Assembly: GCA_025602905.1 (NCBI GenBank)
Contig: JAHLKI010000063.1
Coordinates: forward strand, 1-46,999
Length of the DNA stretch: 46,999 nucleotides
Origin: Phlyctochytrium arcticum
Lineage: Eukaryota; Chytridiomycota; Chytridiomycetes; Chytridiales; Chytridiaceae
Direction: 5' to 3'
Position numbers and translations under genes: made by a program. Below, one piece after another: positions 1-9,530 of the stretch; the stretch's first letter is position 1, and every line of letters starts with the position of its first letter. The notes below the pieces were generated by a model. It did no database searches, had not been told where the DNA came from, and saw only the letters and a list, made by a program, of their open reading frames with translations.

Positions 1-634
1 GCTGGAAAAAATGTTGTTCTCTCGAGTAGTTTCTCGATAAAACTGCGGTGTGCGTTATAATCACTGCCAAATACTGGTAGATCATACCACAGCGTGGATA
101 TCGAGACGTCAGGCCAATCCTGTTCCTCCACTGTGTACTATTAAAAAGGTGACACGCCAGGGCGTTCAGCAAACAGGCATCTGCAACCAGGGCCCTCATG
201 GCTATTCCAACCTCAACCCGGCCGACCCGAGTTGGTTTTTCGACTCCCGCATGTGAAGAATCACTGCTTTCATCTGCAGCGGGGTCTCGTCATCATACTG
301 CGAGAAAAAGAAAGTTGAGATTGATACCGAACAAAGATCGAATGTAATGGAATTAGTGTGAACTGTATTGTGTAAGCAGTTAATGTCCTTGTTGTCATAG
401 TGATGAGTGCGGTAGGCTCCGTCCATAGCACGTGAGGATCGCGTAGCTAAGCCTCCGGCGAGCCGCACGAATCCCCGCTGCTCTCAGTAGTAGCCACACC
501 CATTCTGGCTAGGCCAATGAGTGTGCTACCGCTCCGAGAGAGCATAATAAAGGAAGAAAGGACACCGGACGGAGGGAGGAGAACTCTCAACGTCGAATTC
601 CACACACACACACAATCATAAACAAAACACAACA
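1..634 (+). repeat. Probable 5' LTR and leader of the Gypsy element (partial)
   Basis: No convincing coding sequence is present here. The stretch lies just upstream of the Gypsy gag start and ends in ACACAACA at 627-634. This would pair with the TGTT that begins the LTR-like sequence near 8125, as retroviral-type LTR ends do. A short CA repeat lies at 601-613. The matching 3' LTR is broken, so the LTR boundaries cannot be confirmed from two copies; the assignment is positional inference. Confidence 0.35.
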
Positions 635-680
635 GTAACTTGTATTACTTCACGAGCCCAAAGTACACAAGGTTTACTAC

Positions 681-1684
681 ATGGTAGCACCACCTACAAT
701 GGATACAGACAAAGGAACCACCGAGGGAAACATCATCAGAGACAAGGGGAAAACCAGTGCAAGCACCGCCCCGACTGATGCTACCCTCGAAGTATTGTTG
801 TGCCGGATTGAGGCCTTGGAAGCAGCAAACAGAGCGTTGCGCAGCAAGAGAGTGCATGATTCCAGCGACGACGAGGCCGACGACAAGCAGTCGGAGAAAC
901 GTCCCTATGACAAGTTGCCGAAGTTTGACGGCACCAGAGACGCAAACGTGTTGGAGACGTTCATCAAACAGTTCAGACGCTACAACACGGTCGCGAGATT
1001 GAAGGAACACACTCGAATCCTTTACATTGGGCAGCACTTGACCAACGACGCAGCCCGATGGTTCGGCGATATGGAGAAGGCGAACACTCTCCCCGCGACA
1101 GCCGACGAATTGTTGACGAAGATGCAAGCGCACTTCGTAGGCACCACCCAGAAAGACGATGCCAGACACCGACTGAAGAACATGCGATACGATGGCTCCA
1201 TCACCAAGTTCAATACTGAGTTCAAACGATTGGTCGATGCCGCAGAGCTATCGTCGGGAAACGACCCCATCCCGCAGTCGGATATTGAGAAGTACTATAT
1301 CGCAGGATTGAGATATGGAGCTAAGGGTGGCGCCACTATTGCCGATGCGTTACGTTACTTGCCGCGTTGGTGGTAACCGATCTTCCCCTGGATAAGTTGA
1401 TGGAGGCCGCGGATCGTGCCTTCCAGAAGTCCGGTTTCCATGACAAGAAGGAAATCGACAATCGACCCAGGGATGGCAACGCGCATCGAGGCAACAACAA
1501 ACCCCAAGTCAACCATGCCGAAACCAACGGACCGGCGAAGAAGAAATTCAAGCCCCGACAAGTCCGCTGCTACAATTGTAACGGTTTCGGTCACATTGCC
1601 AAAGACTGCCCCCAACCCAGAGCCAAACCGACGGTGAACGCTTCGCAGGCGCAAGCCGGACCCTCCCGCAAGGATTTTAGTTGA
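681..1684 (+). pseudogene. gag: Ty3/Gypsy gag (frameshifted)
   Basis: This is the capsid/nucleocapsid protein of an LTR retrotransposon. The first segment (681-1376) has a retrotransposon-gag type core: an N-terminal coiled stretch, then a region with ARWFGDME that is typical of Gypsy capsids. The second segment (1367-1684), in another frame, carries the zinc knuckle CYNCNGFGHIAKDC (about 1567-1610). The shift falls around 1345-1370, where the upper frame runs into a stop after PRWW while the lower frame continues smoothly into VVTDLPLDKL. It is therefore an indel, not a real gene end. The downstream pol frame overlaps the end of gag by about 25 bases, a usual gag/pol arrangement. Inactive as it stands. 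Confidence 0.85.
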
Positions 1685-2542
1685 GGCGAGTGCAGCGACC
1701 GTGCCCCCGCCTCTCGACGTTGAAGAAATGGTCGAGCCGGAACTAGAGATTGAGGATCCCTTCGTGGTGTATACGAGGGTGAATGGAAGGCTGGCAAAAA
1801 CGCTGATCGATTGTGGATGTAACACGTCGATGATGGACCGGGCGTACGCCAAAAAGATTGGCGCACGTATCCATCGAATTGAGGAGGTACCCGTGAATTG
1901 GGGGAACTCAGGGGGCGTTTTTGCAGGAAGCGAAGTGGCGGTGGTTGATGTGGTATTGAAAGGGGATTTCGGGAAGGGGAATGCTGAAGTCAAGTCGAAG
2001 GTGTTTCTTCTGGCTCCGCTACGCGTGGACTTGATTCTTGGCCTACCACTGTTCAAGTGGCTGAACGACTTGTCATTAAAGGACGAGCGAGTTCACCGTT
2101 ACATGGAGTTCACGCACAAGCCAGGGGAACGAATGCGATTGACAGCAAAACCCACGAACCGAAGGTGGGAGAAGCCCACATGCAATGCAGCACACCTCCG
2201 GGAATGGGGTAGAACACGATCAAGGTTCACCCCGGCGACAAAACCATTCTCTTGGGTACTGACAGAGTCCCAACTGGCAAGATTGGTCCGGAAGAAAAGT
2301 GTCGCTCAGGTGTTTGCAGTATTGGTACGACGCTGGGATGAAGCCCAGTTAGTACAACCGGTTCAGGTGGATCCATTGGAAACGATAGCACAAGATCATC
2401 CGTTGAGGACGGTACTAGAGAAATACCGCCATGATCTATTCCGAGAAAATACGGATCTACCGCCGGACCGAGGCGAAGACAACTTTCGAATCGAGATGCT
2501 CCCGGGGTCGAAGCCTGCATTCCTACCCTTACGACACATGGC
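1685..2542 (+). pseudogene. pol: Ty3/Gypsy pol, part 1: aspartic protease and start of RT (interrupted)
   Basis: The open frame from about 1685 encodes a retropepsin-like domain. The hallmark is LIDCGCNTSMM (about 1804-1836), with Cys where families normally have Ser or Thr (DSG/DTG), followed by the flap-like and LILGLPLFKWL segment (about 2029-2058). The end of the frame (PLRHMA) is the start of the reverse-transcriptase region. It is cut at 2542 by a DNA transposon, and the RT resumes at 5990 in frame once one copy of the 10-bp target duplication is removed. The polyprotein would process Gag-Pol and copy the element; this copy cannot do so. Confidence 0.8.
2533..2542 (+). repeat. Target-site duplication, left copy
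   Basis: The ten bases GACACATGGC occur here and again at 5990-5999, immediately outside the two terminal inverted repeats. Removing the element with one copy rejoins the Gypsy pol reading frame, which supports a true insertion duplication. Confidence 0.9.
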
Positions 2543-5500
2543 TCAGCGCACCCCGGCCTTTAATTAGCAAACGGCACAGTCATCATACTATTAGGTAATC
2601 CGATCCGACATGCGTGCTCCACCATACGTTTTTCAAAAACATTCGTCCACCATCTGTCCATTTCCCTGCAAACTTTACGACTAGACACACTCACTAAAAC
2701 CTCGAAACGAAGCTCAAACGGTATGGGAAGCGTATACTGTGACTTTATCTAGGACTCTACTCACAGCAGCCTAGAATTCAGACGCGCAATCCACAGTATG
2801 CCTCCGAAGCGGAAGGTGATTTGGGCATCTTCATGATCTTGCAAACAAACCTTTATTTCAATATAGTAATCGGCTCTCCTTCTTTGTTGACTTTCATTTG
2901 TTGTCATCATTATAGCGTCAGGTCGAAGGCGGTCTTGACTGGTTCACTCAGGTCCCGGGAAAAAAGCTTGGAAAATACTATTACAAACCTGGTTGCATCA
3001 GCTGTGGGACCAAAAACTCTGGTCGATTTCACAAACTTCATTGGTCAGAGCTGGATAGACTACAGATGACCGGCCTGAGCTTCCAGTTCGGCTTTGGATT
3101 CCATTCCCCATATGCTTGCGATGCTTGCCGCAGCCGATGGTACAAGGCCGGCTATTTGGAACCCACTATAGTCCCGAATCCAGAACAGGACAATGCTGAG
3201 CATGTCAATGAAGATGGTGATGGCCATATTGTTATATTGACCGACTTTGACGAGCCCGAGGATGTAGATGCTGTTGTCGCCACTACATTGCAGGTACCAG
3301 ATCTCAGTCCTGCCACGATTATCGAGTATCAACAGGCTCTGCGGGATCTGGTCGCTCGCCCTTTTGAAGGAAACCCTTTCATTGACATGGATGGGTTCAT
3401 AGCTCAGTATCCACGTGCTTATGAGCTCAAGGCTCTCATCGTCGGTACTTCTGAACAACATTCCGTATTGTACCAAGATCGCAAAAAAAGATCTATCATC
3501 TTTTCCATTTGTTACGACGGGCAGGCCTTGGATCGAAAGTGCGACTACATCAAAAGATATGTTGGCCATCAGTTTATTACCGCAACACACACGGATCAGA
3601 GATTTCTGTCGAGGATGAATCTGTGCTACCATCCGTCCAAGTCGATCACCCGCATCAATGACATTATTGTGACAGCGCAAGAAAATGTCATTCAAGACAT
3701 TATGGAAAATGACCCACTCTTGGTTGTCACCATTGATGATTTTCACTGGTGCCAGATTCGGGCTGTGCCAGACACCTCAAACGCACCCGGAAAGTTTACG
3801 AGCGCGAGGACCACCGCGAATTATGCGGTAAAGTTACATAGGACATTGCCACCTCTCCCGCCTGCGATCGGCGACATTACAGCATCTGTGTTGCAGGACG
3901 CTTCGTGGATTCCTTTGGTCATTGACGCTCCCGCAACACAGACATACGCTGAAGTCCGTAAAGGAGAAATTTTGTCCAAGAAACTTTACGCGTATAGTAT
4001 GGCAACCAAGGCCGGATCTCAAAAGGATCTTCATATTATTGGCAGTGACGATAACCCCATGAAGTGCGCCCTGGATCTGCAGCCGGTCATGGACAACCTC
4101 CAGACATTCTTGTCAAAAGTGGGTTATCCTGACAGCACTGGCTCCTTCAACAAGTCCGTCATCCTGGCCGGCGATTTCTACGTCTGGATGTATGCTACCA
4201 AATTGCTAAAATCGCCCAGGTATAGCGCTCTCCAGTCTCACATCTTGCCGGTCCCGGATCTCATGCATGTAGCCCTTAACTCACAAGAGGCGGTCCTAGT
4301 CCATGCTTGGACTATCATTCATCCCCTCTGGGTCGCTGGATATCCGGAGGTGGAAAACACCTCGCCGATCAACATGCGACCCAAGCGACGGACGGCCATG
4401 CTGGCCCTCGCCATGACCGCTTGGCAAGAGTGTCGCCAAGAAATCCTAAAAAGCTATAACTTGCGTGCAGCCGGTAACTCCCAAGCAACACCGGTACGAA
4501 AGGCAATGTTAGACTCGATTATATCGGTGTTTGAAGAACTCATTCCTCTTTCGGTCGACTGCCCATATTTGCTATCGAGTGGGGACATTGACCAAATCAA
4601 GATGTGCCTCAACCGGCTGTTTCCATTGTTTGCTCTTCTGGGGAAGAAAAACTATGTTAATATCATTCTTTTCCAGCTCGGTCTCTTAGAAAAACTTCCT
4701 TCTCATCTTCCAAAAGATGTTGCTATGGCTTTGCTCTTTTCCACCTTCTCAAGTGAAGATTTAGAAGTCTTTCACTCTGTCCTCCGGGCTGCAATTCGCT
4801 TTCAAGATACCAATGAGCAAGTATCCAGGAAAGCCCTGTTGATTACTGCCATGAGGGGTGAGTCTGCCTTAAGGCAGCTTGCTGCTATGACGGAACGGGA
4901 GTTAGAGCTACGTGGTCGACCAGTCTCTCCGATTGACGACGAGGCGGCTACCTCTCGTACGGCCCAATCCCCTCTAGAAAAGGCAGCGGAAGATGTTGTA
5001 CCGAGGATGGTTGCTTATCTTCGGGACCTTTTCTCTACTCTCTTCTTATTTTCATTTGATATTATTGGGCAAACGGCAAAGATGCCTTATGCATCCGCGC
5101 TGCCGCATTATAGCCTTGTCATCAAGCCGCTCTCACCATTACAACCCACGCCCCTTTCGTCATTCCCATCGTCACCTTCATCATCCAGCAACAAGGAGAA
5201 CCCCGGTGTTGTTGCCCCATCCAGCGACAAGGAGACTCCCGGGGTGGTCGTAGCGACCATTCGGGAATCACTTGTGCCATTGCCACTGCGGCGGCAACCG
5301 TTCATTAACCTAGGGAATCACATCGATATTCAAAACTGCCAAAGTGTTCCGATGCCACTTTCGAAAATCCCTCTTGCCGACAGTACAAATGGGAACGGAA
5401 AATCCCCCAGCAAGGCCAAAAAAGTCCGAGACTTCCTGAAAGTAGACTCCTTGAAAGAAGATCTTGCTCCCTGTGGTTGCATCGTCGCCAATTGCCAATG

Positions 5501-5989
5501 TAAAGCAATGTACCAATGGATTGCCAACAAGTCCCTTACTCACTTCTCGGCCAACATCGACAAAAATCCGGTGCGCGATCTTGAAGGTAAGTAAAAGCAA
5601 CCGTCGTTTCGCGAGCAATATCCTTTATTTCAATGAACGGACGACCTTATCTTTGTTCTTTAACATTACCAGAGTCATTTTTTTCAACCTCAGTCTGATT
5701 GCTCTTTTGGCTGCCGTGTTCTCACCATTTATGTACCCCCGCCAATTTCCTTGAAAATCTTAAGCTGCCTGTTTTTGGGGCCAAATTCCGTCTGTTATAT
5801 AGTTCCAAGATAGCGTATACCCCGTATATAGATCTCTAGATATCTTTCTTTCATCACATACTCTCGGTAGTGTTATTTCATATAAGGTTTTTGGTACTCA
5901 CTGGTACCAACTCATTGTTCAGGAAATCTTTCGGACTTTCGGACATTTGCTTATGTAAATTTTGGCGGGAAAATCCCGGGGTGCGCTGA
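2543..5989 (+). mobile_element. DNA transposon with 14-bp TIRs, inserted in Gypsy pol
   Basis: The element is 3,447 bp. Its ends are perfect inverted repeats of TCAGCGCACCCCGG (2543-2556 and 5976-5989), with weaker pairing for a few bases inside, and it is flanked by the 10-bp duplication GACACATGGC. It carries one long spliced gene (2798-5698). TSD length 10 suggests a Mutator-like or otherwise 8-11-bp-duplicating superfamily, but the protein shows no transposase motif I can name. The ends, duplication and uninterrupted gene all look intact, so the insertion appears young relative to the decayed Gypsy host. Non-coding flanks are 255 bp (left) and 291 bp (right). Confidence 0.88.
2798..5698 (+). 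CDS. Putative transposase of the TIR element, family unknown
   Basis: Proposed exons are 2798-2815, 2922-5586 and 5673-5698 (introns 2816-2921 and 5587-5672, the latter with donor GTAAGT), giving about 902 residues. The start yields MPPKRK, a nuclear-localisation-like opening, and joins in phase to an exon that is open well upstream of the internal Met at 3066. Residues about 25-70 hold CISC and later CDAC, a probable four-cysteine zinc ribbon with nearby His. Other visible motifs are VVTIDDFHW (about 3724), IIGSDDNPMK (about 4036), ILAGDFYVWM (about 4160) and PVPDLMHVALN (about 4250), acidic/His clusters that could be catalytic. The C-terminus is Ser/Pro-rich and ends in a second Cys cluster (CGC, CQC). 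Being the only gene of an apparently intact TIR element, it is probably the transposase; this is inferred from context. A DUF6589- or KDZ-type relationship is possible but unproven. Confidence 0.72.
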
Positions 5990-7480
5990 GACACATGGCC
6001 GAGGATGAGAATGGAGAGCTCAGGAAACAGATCGAAAGTTTGTTGAACAAGGGATGGATACGACATTCGGAATCTCCGTGGGGTGCCGCGGTATTGTTCG
6101 CCAAGAAGAAAGATGGCGGGCTCCGCTGCTGCATAGATTACCGAAGGCTGAATGCCCAGACGAAAAAGGATCGTACACCCTTGCCAAATCTTGCGGAACT
6201 CGGAGACCGGCTCACCGGAAAGAAGTACTTCACCAGTGTCGACATCAGGGATGCATATCATCGCATCAGAATCCACCCTGACGATATCGAGAAGACAGCC
6301 TTTAGGACTCGATTTGGACACTTTGAATACTTGGTGATGCCGTTTGGGTTGACAAATGCGCCGGCGACGTTCCAACGCATGATGAACAAGATCCTCGGAG
6401 ACCTCTTTGACAAGTTCGTAGTGTCGTATTTGGACGACATTCTGATTTACTCGGACACCCTCGAAGAACATCGACAGCATGTCGATGCCGTACTGAAGCG
6501 ACTCCAAGATCACAAGTTGTTCATGAAACCGTCGAAGTGTGCATGGGCGGTCCCCGAAGTCGAATTCTGTGGCCATGTTGTGTCGGCTAAAGGATTCAGG
6601 ATTGCCCCAAGCAAGGTTCAAGCTGTGCAGGAGTGGGGACGACCTTCGAATTGGCGTGAGGTTGCGTCATTTTTGGGGATGACGAATTACTTGAGCAAGT
6701 ATGTGGATCGGTATGCCGAAATAGCCTTGCCGTTGTCGCAGCTACAGTCACCCCAAAGTGTGTTCAAGTGGGGCGAAGACGAATTACTTGAGCAAGTATG
6801 TGGATCGGTATGCCGAAATACCCTTGCCGTTGTCGCAGCTACAGTCACCCCAAAGTGTGTTCAAGTGGGGCGAAGACGAAGAGGCAGCATTTAGTGCATT
6901 GAAGAAAGCCATCAGCTCAGCACCCACCTTGGCACCGTTCGACCCAAGCAAGCCAACGTACGTGTATACCGATGCATCAGGATTTGCAATATCAGGATGG
7001 TTGGCTCAACCGGCTCAGGACGATGATGTGTTGCCGTCCCCGTTACCATTGACAATCACCGGGCTCAGGAATCTACCGAAGTTACGTCCGATATCGTACT
7101 TCGCGCGGAAGTTGCAGGATGCGGAGACTCGTTATCCCGTCCACGAACAGGAATTGTTAGCGTTGGTCAAAACATTGCGGTCGTTTTGTCCATACCTAGT
7201 TGGACGCCGTTTTCGATGCTTCAGTAACCACCGATCGTTGACATTCCTCCAGCAACAACCAAACTTGAGTCGGCGACAGGCTCGATGGGTAGAGGTACTC
7301 CAGGAGTTCGATTTCAATATTGAGTATCTGCCCGGAGAGTGGAACACGGTTGCTGACGTGCTTAGTCGCAACCCGGCGTATGCCCCGAAGTGTTCTCGCT
7401 GTGCAGCCCGTGTGGAGGTCATGCATATTGTTGCCGGAGAAGCAGTCCCGACCATGCCTGAAGTTGGATCCGATGCCTGA
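5990..7480 (+). pseudogene. pol: Ty3/Gypsy pol, part 2: reverse transcriptase and RNase H (frameshifted)
   Basis: The RT core is clear: [20 protein letters not shown] at the start, [21 protein letters not shown] and the catalytic YLDD (about 6427-6438). RNase H follows (YTDASG about 6967; HEQELLALV about 7144; GEWNTVADVLSRN about 7336). A 97-bp tandem duplication (6681-6874) shifts the frame, so RT runs in one frame to 6894 and RNase H in another from about 6758. The usual TDH catalytic motif of RNase H reads SNH (about 7225), an Asp-to-Asn change. The frame ends at an in-frame TGA (7478) that is followed by the integrase in the same frame. Dead copy. Confidence 0.9.
6681..6874 (+). repeat. 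97-bp tandem duplication within RT/RNase H connection
   Basis: Copy 1 is 6681-6777 and copy 2 is 6778-6874, with one substitution (ATAGCC against ATACCC). The unit is bounded by GACGAA, suggesting slippage at a short direct repeat. Because 97 is not a multiple of three it breaks the pol frame. Confidence 0.95.
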
Positions 7481-8091
7481 AAGAAGATGCTCGCGAGTGA
7501 CGACCATGCCCGTGAGGTGGCCAAGAAGTTGACACAGACAGACAAATCCCAGCAAACGATGTCGAGTCGCCGCTACAGTCTTCGTGATGGTGTGTTGTAT
7601 CACGAAGATCGATATGTCCCGGACGTTTGCCGTGGATCTGTGTTGAATATCCACCATGATGCTTTGGTCACAGGCGGTCACTCCGGTCAATCCAGGACTC
7701 TACGGAAATTGCTTGCTCGATGATACTGGCCACAGCTAGTGGACGATGTTTTCCACTACGTACGTTCCTGTGACAAATGTCAGCGTACCAAGAACCCGAA
7801 GACGAAACTGTGATTTTTGCGATCATTACCAATACCGGAGCACCAATGGGCGCATATCGGAATGGACATTGCTTTTCTCCCACCGACGACGTCTTGGGGT
7901 GGGCAAGATGATAGGAGCGCTGAAGAGTTGAAAGACGCCGTCCTGGTGGTAGTGGATTATCTGTTGTCGAGAGTAGTATTGATTCCGACGACCCGCACTG
8001 CCGATACCAAGGAATTAGCCCATTTGTTTATTTACAACGTTGTCAAGAACTTCGGCTTACCAGAAATGATCGTGAGCAACAGAGATCCGAA
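7481..8091 (+). pseudogene. pol: Ty3/Gypsy pol, part 3: integrase, truncated
   Basis: The frame continues that of RNase H and shows the integrase zinc-binding H2C2 region (GGHSG about 7674 and CDKC about 7771) and the first part of the catalytic core (MDIAF about 7861, VVVDYLLSR about 7948). It is interrupted only by TGA codons (7721-7723 and 7811-7813, after the one at 7478-7480). The second catalytic position, normally SDRDP, reads SNRDP (about 8078), Asp to Asn. Homology stops near 8091, before the catalytic Glu and C-terminal domain, at the start of an LTR-like sequence. Integrase would insert the cDNA; this copy is non-functional. Confidence 0.85.
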
Positions 8092-8142
8092 ATGGAGGGT
8101 TAGGGTTAGGATGCGAGGGGGGTGTTATTAGAAGCAATGTCC
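8092..8142 (+). repeat. LTR-like sequence, left part (split by DIRS)
   Basis: Begins GAGGGTTAGGG, contains a purine tract then TGTTATTAG and GCAATGT, and continues across the DIRS element at 12728. A diverged relative with the same order of blocks lies at 15479-15545. It could be a 3' purine tract plus LTR start of the truncated Gypsy element, or a solo LTR fragment of another family. Confidence 0.45.
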
Positions 8143-8177
8143 ATAAGACGGATGAGCTCTAGGAAGGCCCGGTGGAT

Positions 8178-8294
8178 GTGATTATGCCGTTCCCACGGCA
8201 ACGAGTCTCTGTTGGTGTAATCTAATATAACTATAAATGCTATAGAAAAGACTAAAATAGTGTCCCGTTCACCCTCCCGTTTCCCTTTGCCGTT
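8178..8294 (+). repeat. DIRS inverted terminal repeat (element 3' end)
   Basis: Inverted copy of 12550-12666, 117 bp with a single difference by eye (GAAAAG here against AAAAAG in the complement). It is followed outward by the 3' outer arm 8143-8177. Confidence 0.93.
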
Positions 8295-8355
8295 GAAGAG
8301 CAGGTAGATCCTAGTAGTGGTGGGTTGAGCGACTTGAATATGGTTGTGGGAGGGA

Positions 8356-8463
8356 ATCACATCTACCGGGCCTTCCTAGAGCTCATCCGTCTTACAGATA
8401 GACTTCATAAATTCGTCCATCCTTGGACAGATTTCGCTCTGCAGAAGGCCCGGTGTCAGTGAT
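8356..8463 (+). repeat. DIRS internal complementary region
   Basis: The left half is the inverted copy of the element's left tip (8143-8181), the right half (8398-8463) the inverted copy of the right tip (12662-12727), with CAG between them at 8395-8397. This arrangement juxtaposes the two element ends, as needed to template full-length circular DNA in DIRS replication. The end of the recombinase frame (8456) overlaps it. Confidence 0.9.
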
Positions 8464-9530
8464 AGTTCGTAGATCCGGCCAGAATGGCATGTTCCACATC
8501 CCCGGACTCATTGATCTGTCGGCCCGAATAGCTGAGGGGCGGGACCGGTGGGTGTTGCGGTACCTCGCGCAGGTAGTGACGGTAAAACGTGCGGCTACGC
8601 TCACTCCAGTTTGCCGCGGCAAACACCCTATCGATGGCGGCACCGCGGAGCCATGCGGCGGAAGAAGATACCCCGCGGATAGAGTGGGGCGGCGCCGCAA
8701 TAATTTCTCGAATCCAGTTGGCAATTGTGTCTCCGGAGGCTTCCCGGTATGGGGCCCGAGTAATCAAGAAAATGTGCGAGGTCGGATGGGGTGTCGGGCG
8801 GCGGTCCTCAGTACAACGGAGAAGGAGGAATAGGTGGTGTACCGGGCATATCCGAATATCCGCCAGCAACGCGCGCAAGTAGCGTCGTTTCTCGAGTCCT
8901 TCTTTCACCTTAAATGCTTGAAAATGGACCCCCTCTAAGGCCTCGTCTAACGGCCACGTCCTCCAATCAGGCTCCGATGTGGCTCGAATTTTGTTGCGCG
9001 GTTGAAAGCGCATCCCCTCATACAAAATCCTTGCCACGTCCGATCGTGGGCGCCACAGTGAGCAAAGACTCACTAAAAACGCTGTCCGTTTTGTCAATAC
9101 ATCCAGCGGTAAGGTCTTGTAGTAGTGGTGAAGTCCGCAAGTGGTCCAAAATTATCATGGGGTCCCAAGTTGGCGGAGGAAGCCGCGGGCGCGCGGTTCG
9201 ATCCTGTAGTCGGCGTAGGAGATCGGTCATGGTGGGCGTCCGCCCCAGCTGCGGTCGCGTCGGGTGAAGACGCAGCCAGGTAGAGGATATGGTGCTCGAG
9301 TAGTTACGCAGGGAGTTGAATGTGTGCGTATTCGCCATATCCATCAAGAAATTGACCGCAACAGGGACATCGTATTTGCTTGGATCGTGCCCCTTCTCGA
9401 GGCACCAAGCACTGTATTTGCCCCAATTCGAGTCCTTGTTCCGTCTAGTCTTTGGCCTAACCTCCTCTGAGAGAAGGGCTGCGGCGGCGGGCGAGAGGCC
9501 CTCGTGTAATTTGGCCGCCCAGATAAGTTC
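8456..9530 (-). pseudogene. DIRS tyrosine recombinase (frameshifted)
   Basis: The N-terminal core-binding half lies in one frame (about 9530-9110: KLHEGLSPAAAALL, NWGKYSAWCLEKG, FNSLRNYSSTIS). The catalytic half is in another (9097-8456). Catalytic residues are visible: Arg in WRPRSDV (about 9048), the HxxR box HSIRG (about 8682), and a Tyr in RTFYRHYLR (about 8585). The shift near 9110 is a single-base change, because LPLDVLTKR continues naturally across it. The enzyme would integrate circular element DNA without target duplication. The 5' part overlaps the RNase H/C-terminal region of the RT gene in another frame, as in DIRS-1. Confidence 0.85.

Noticed and set aside
2798..5698. Assigning the TIR element to KDZ or Mutator outright
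   Set aside because: TSD length and cysteine clusters are suggestive only. I could not identify the diagnostic catalytic motifs of either family.
8094..8110. TTAGGG-type telomere repeats at the end of the Gypsy integrase
   Set aside because: Only two units are present, and the same GAGGGTTAGG begins the related LTR-like sequence at 15479, so it is better explained as part of that repeat than as telomere addition.
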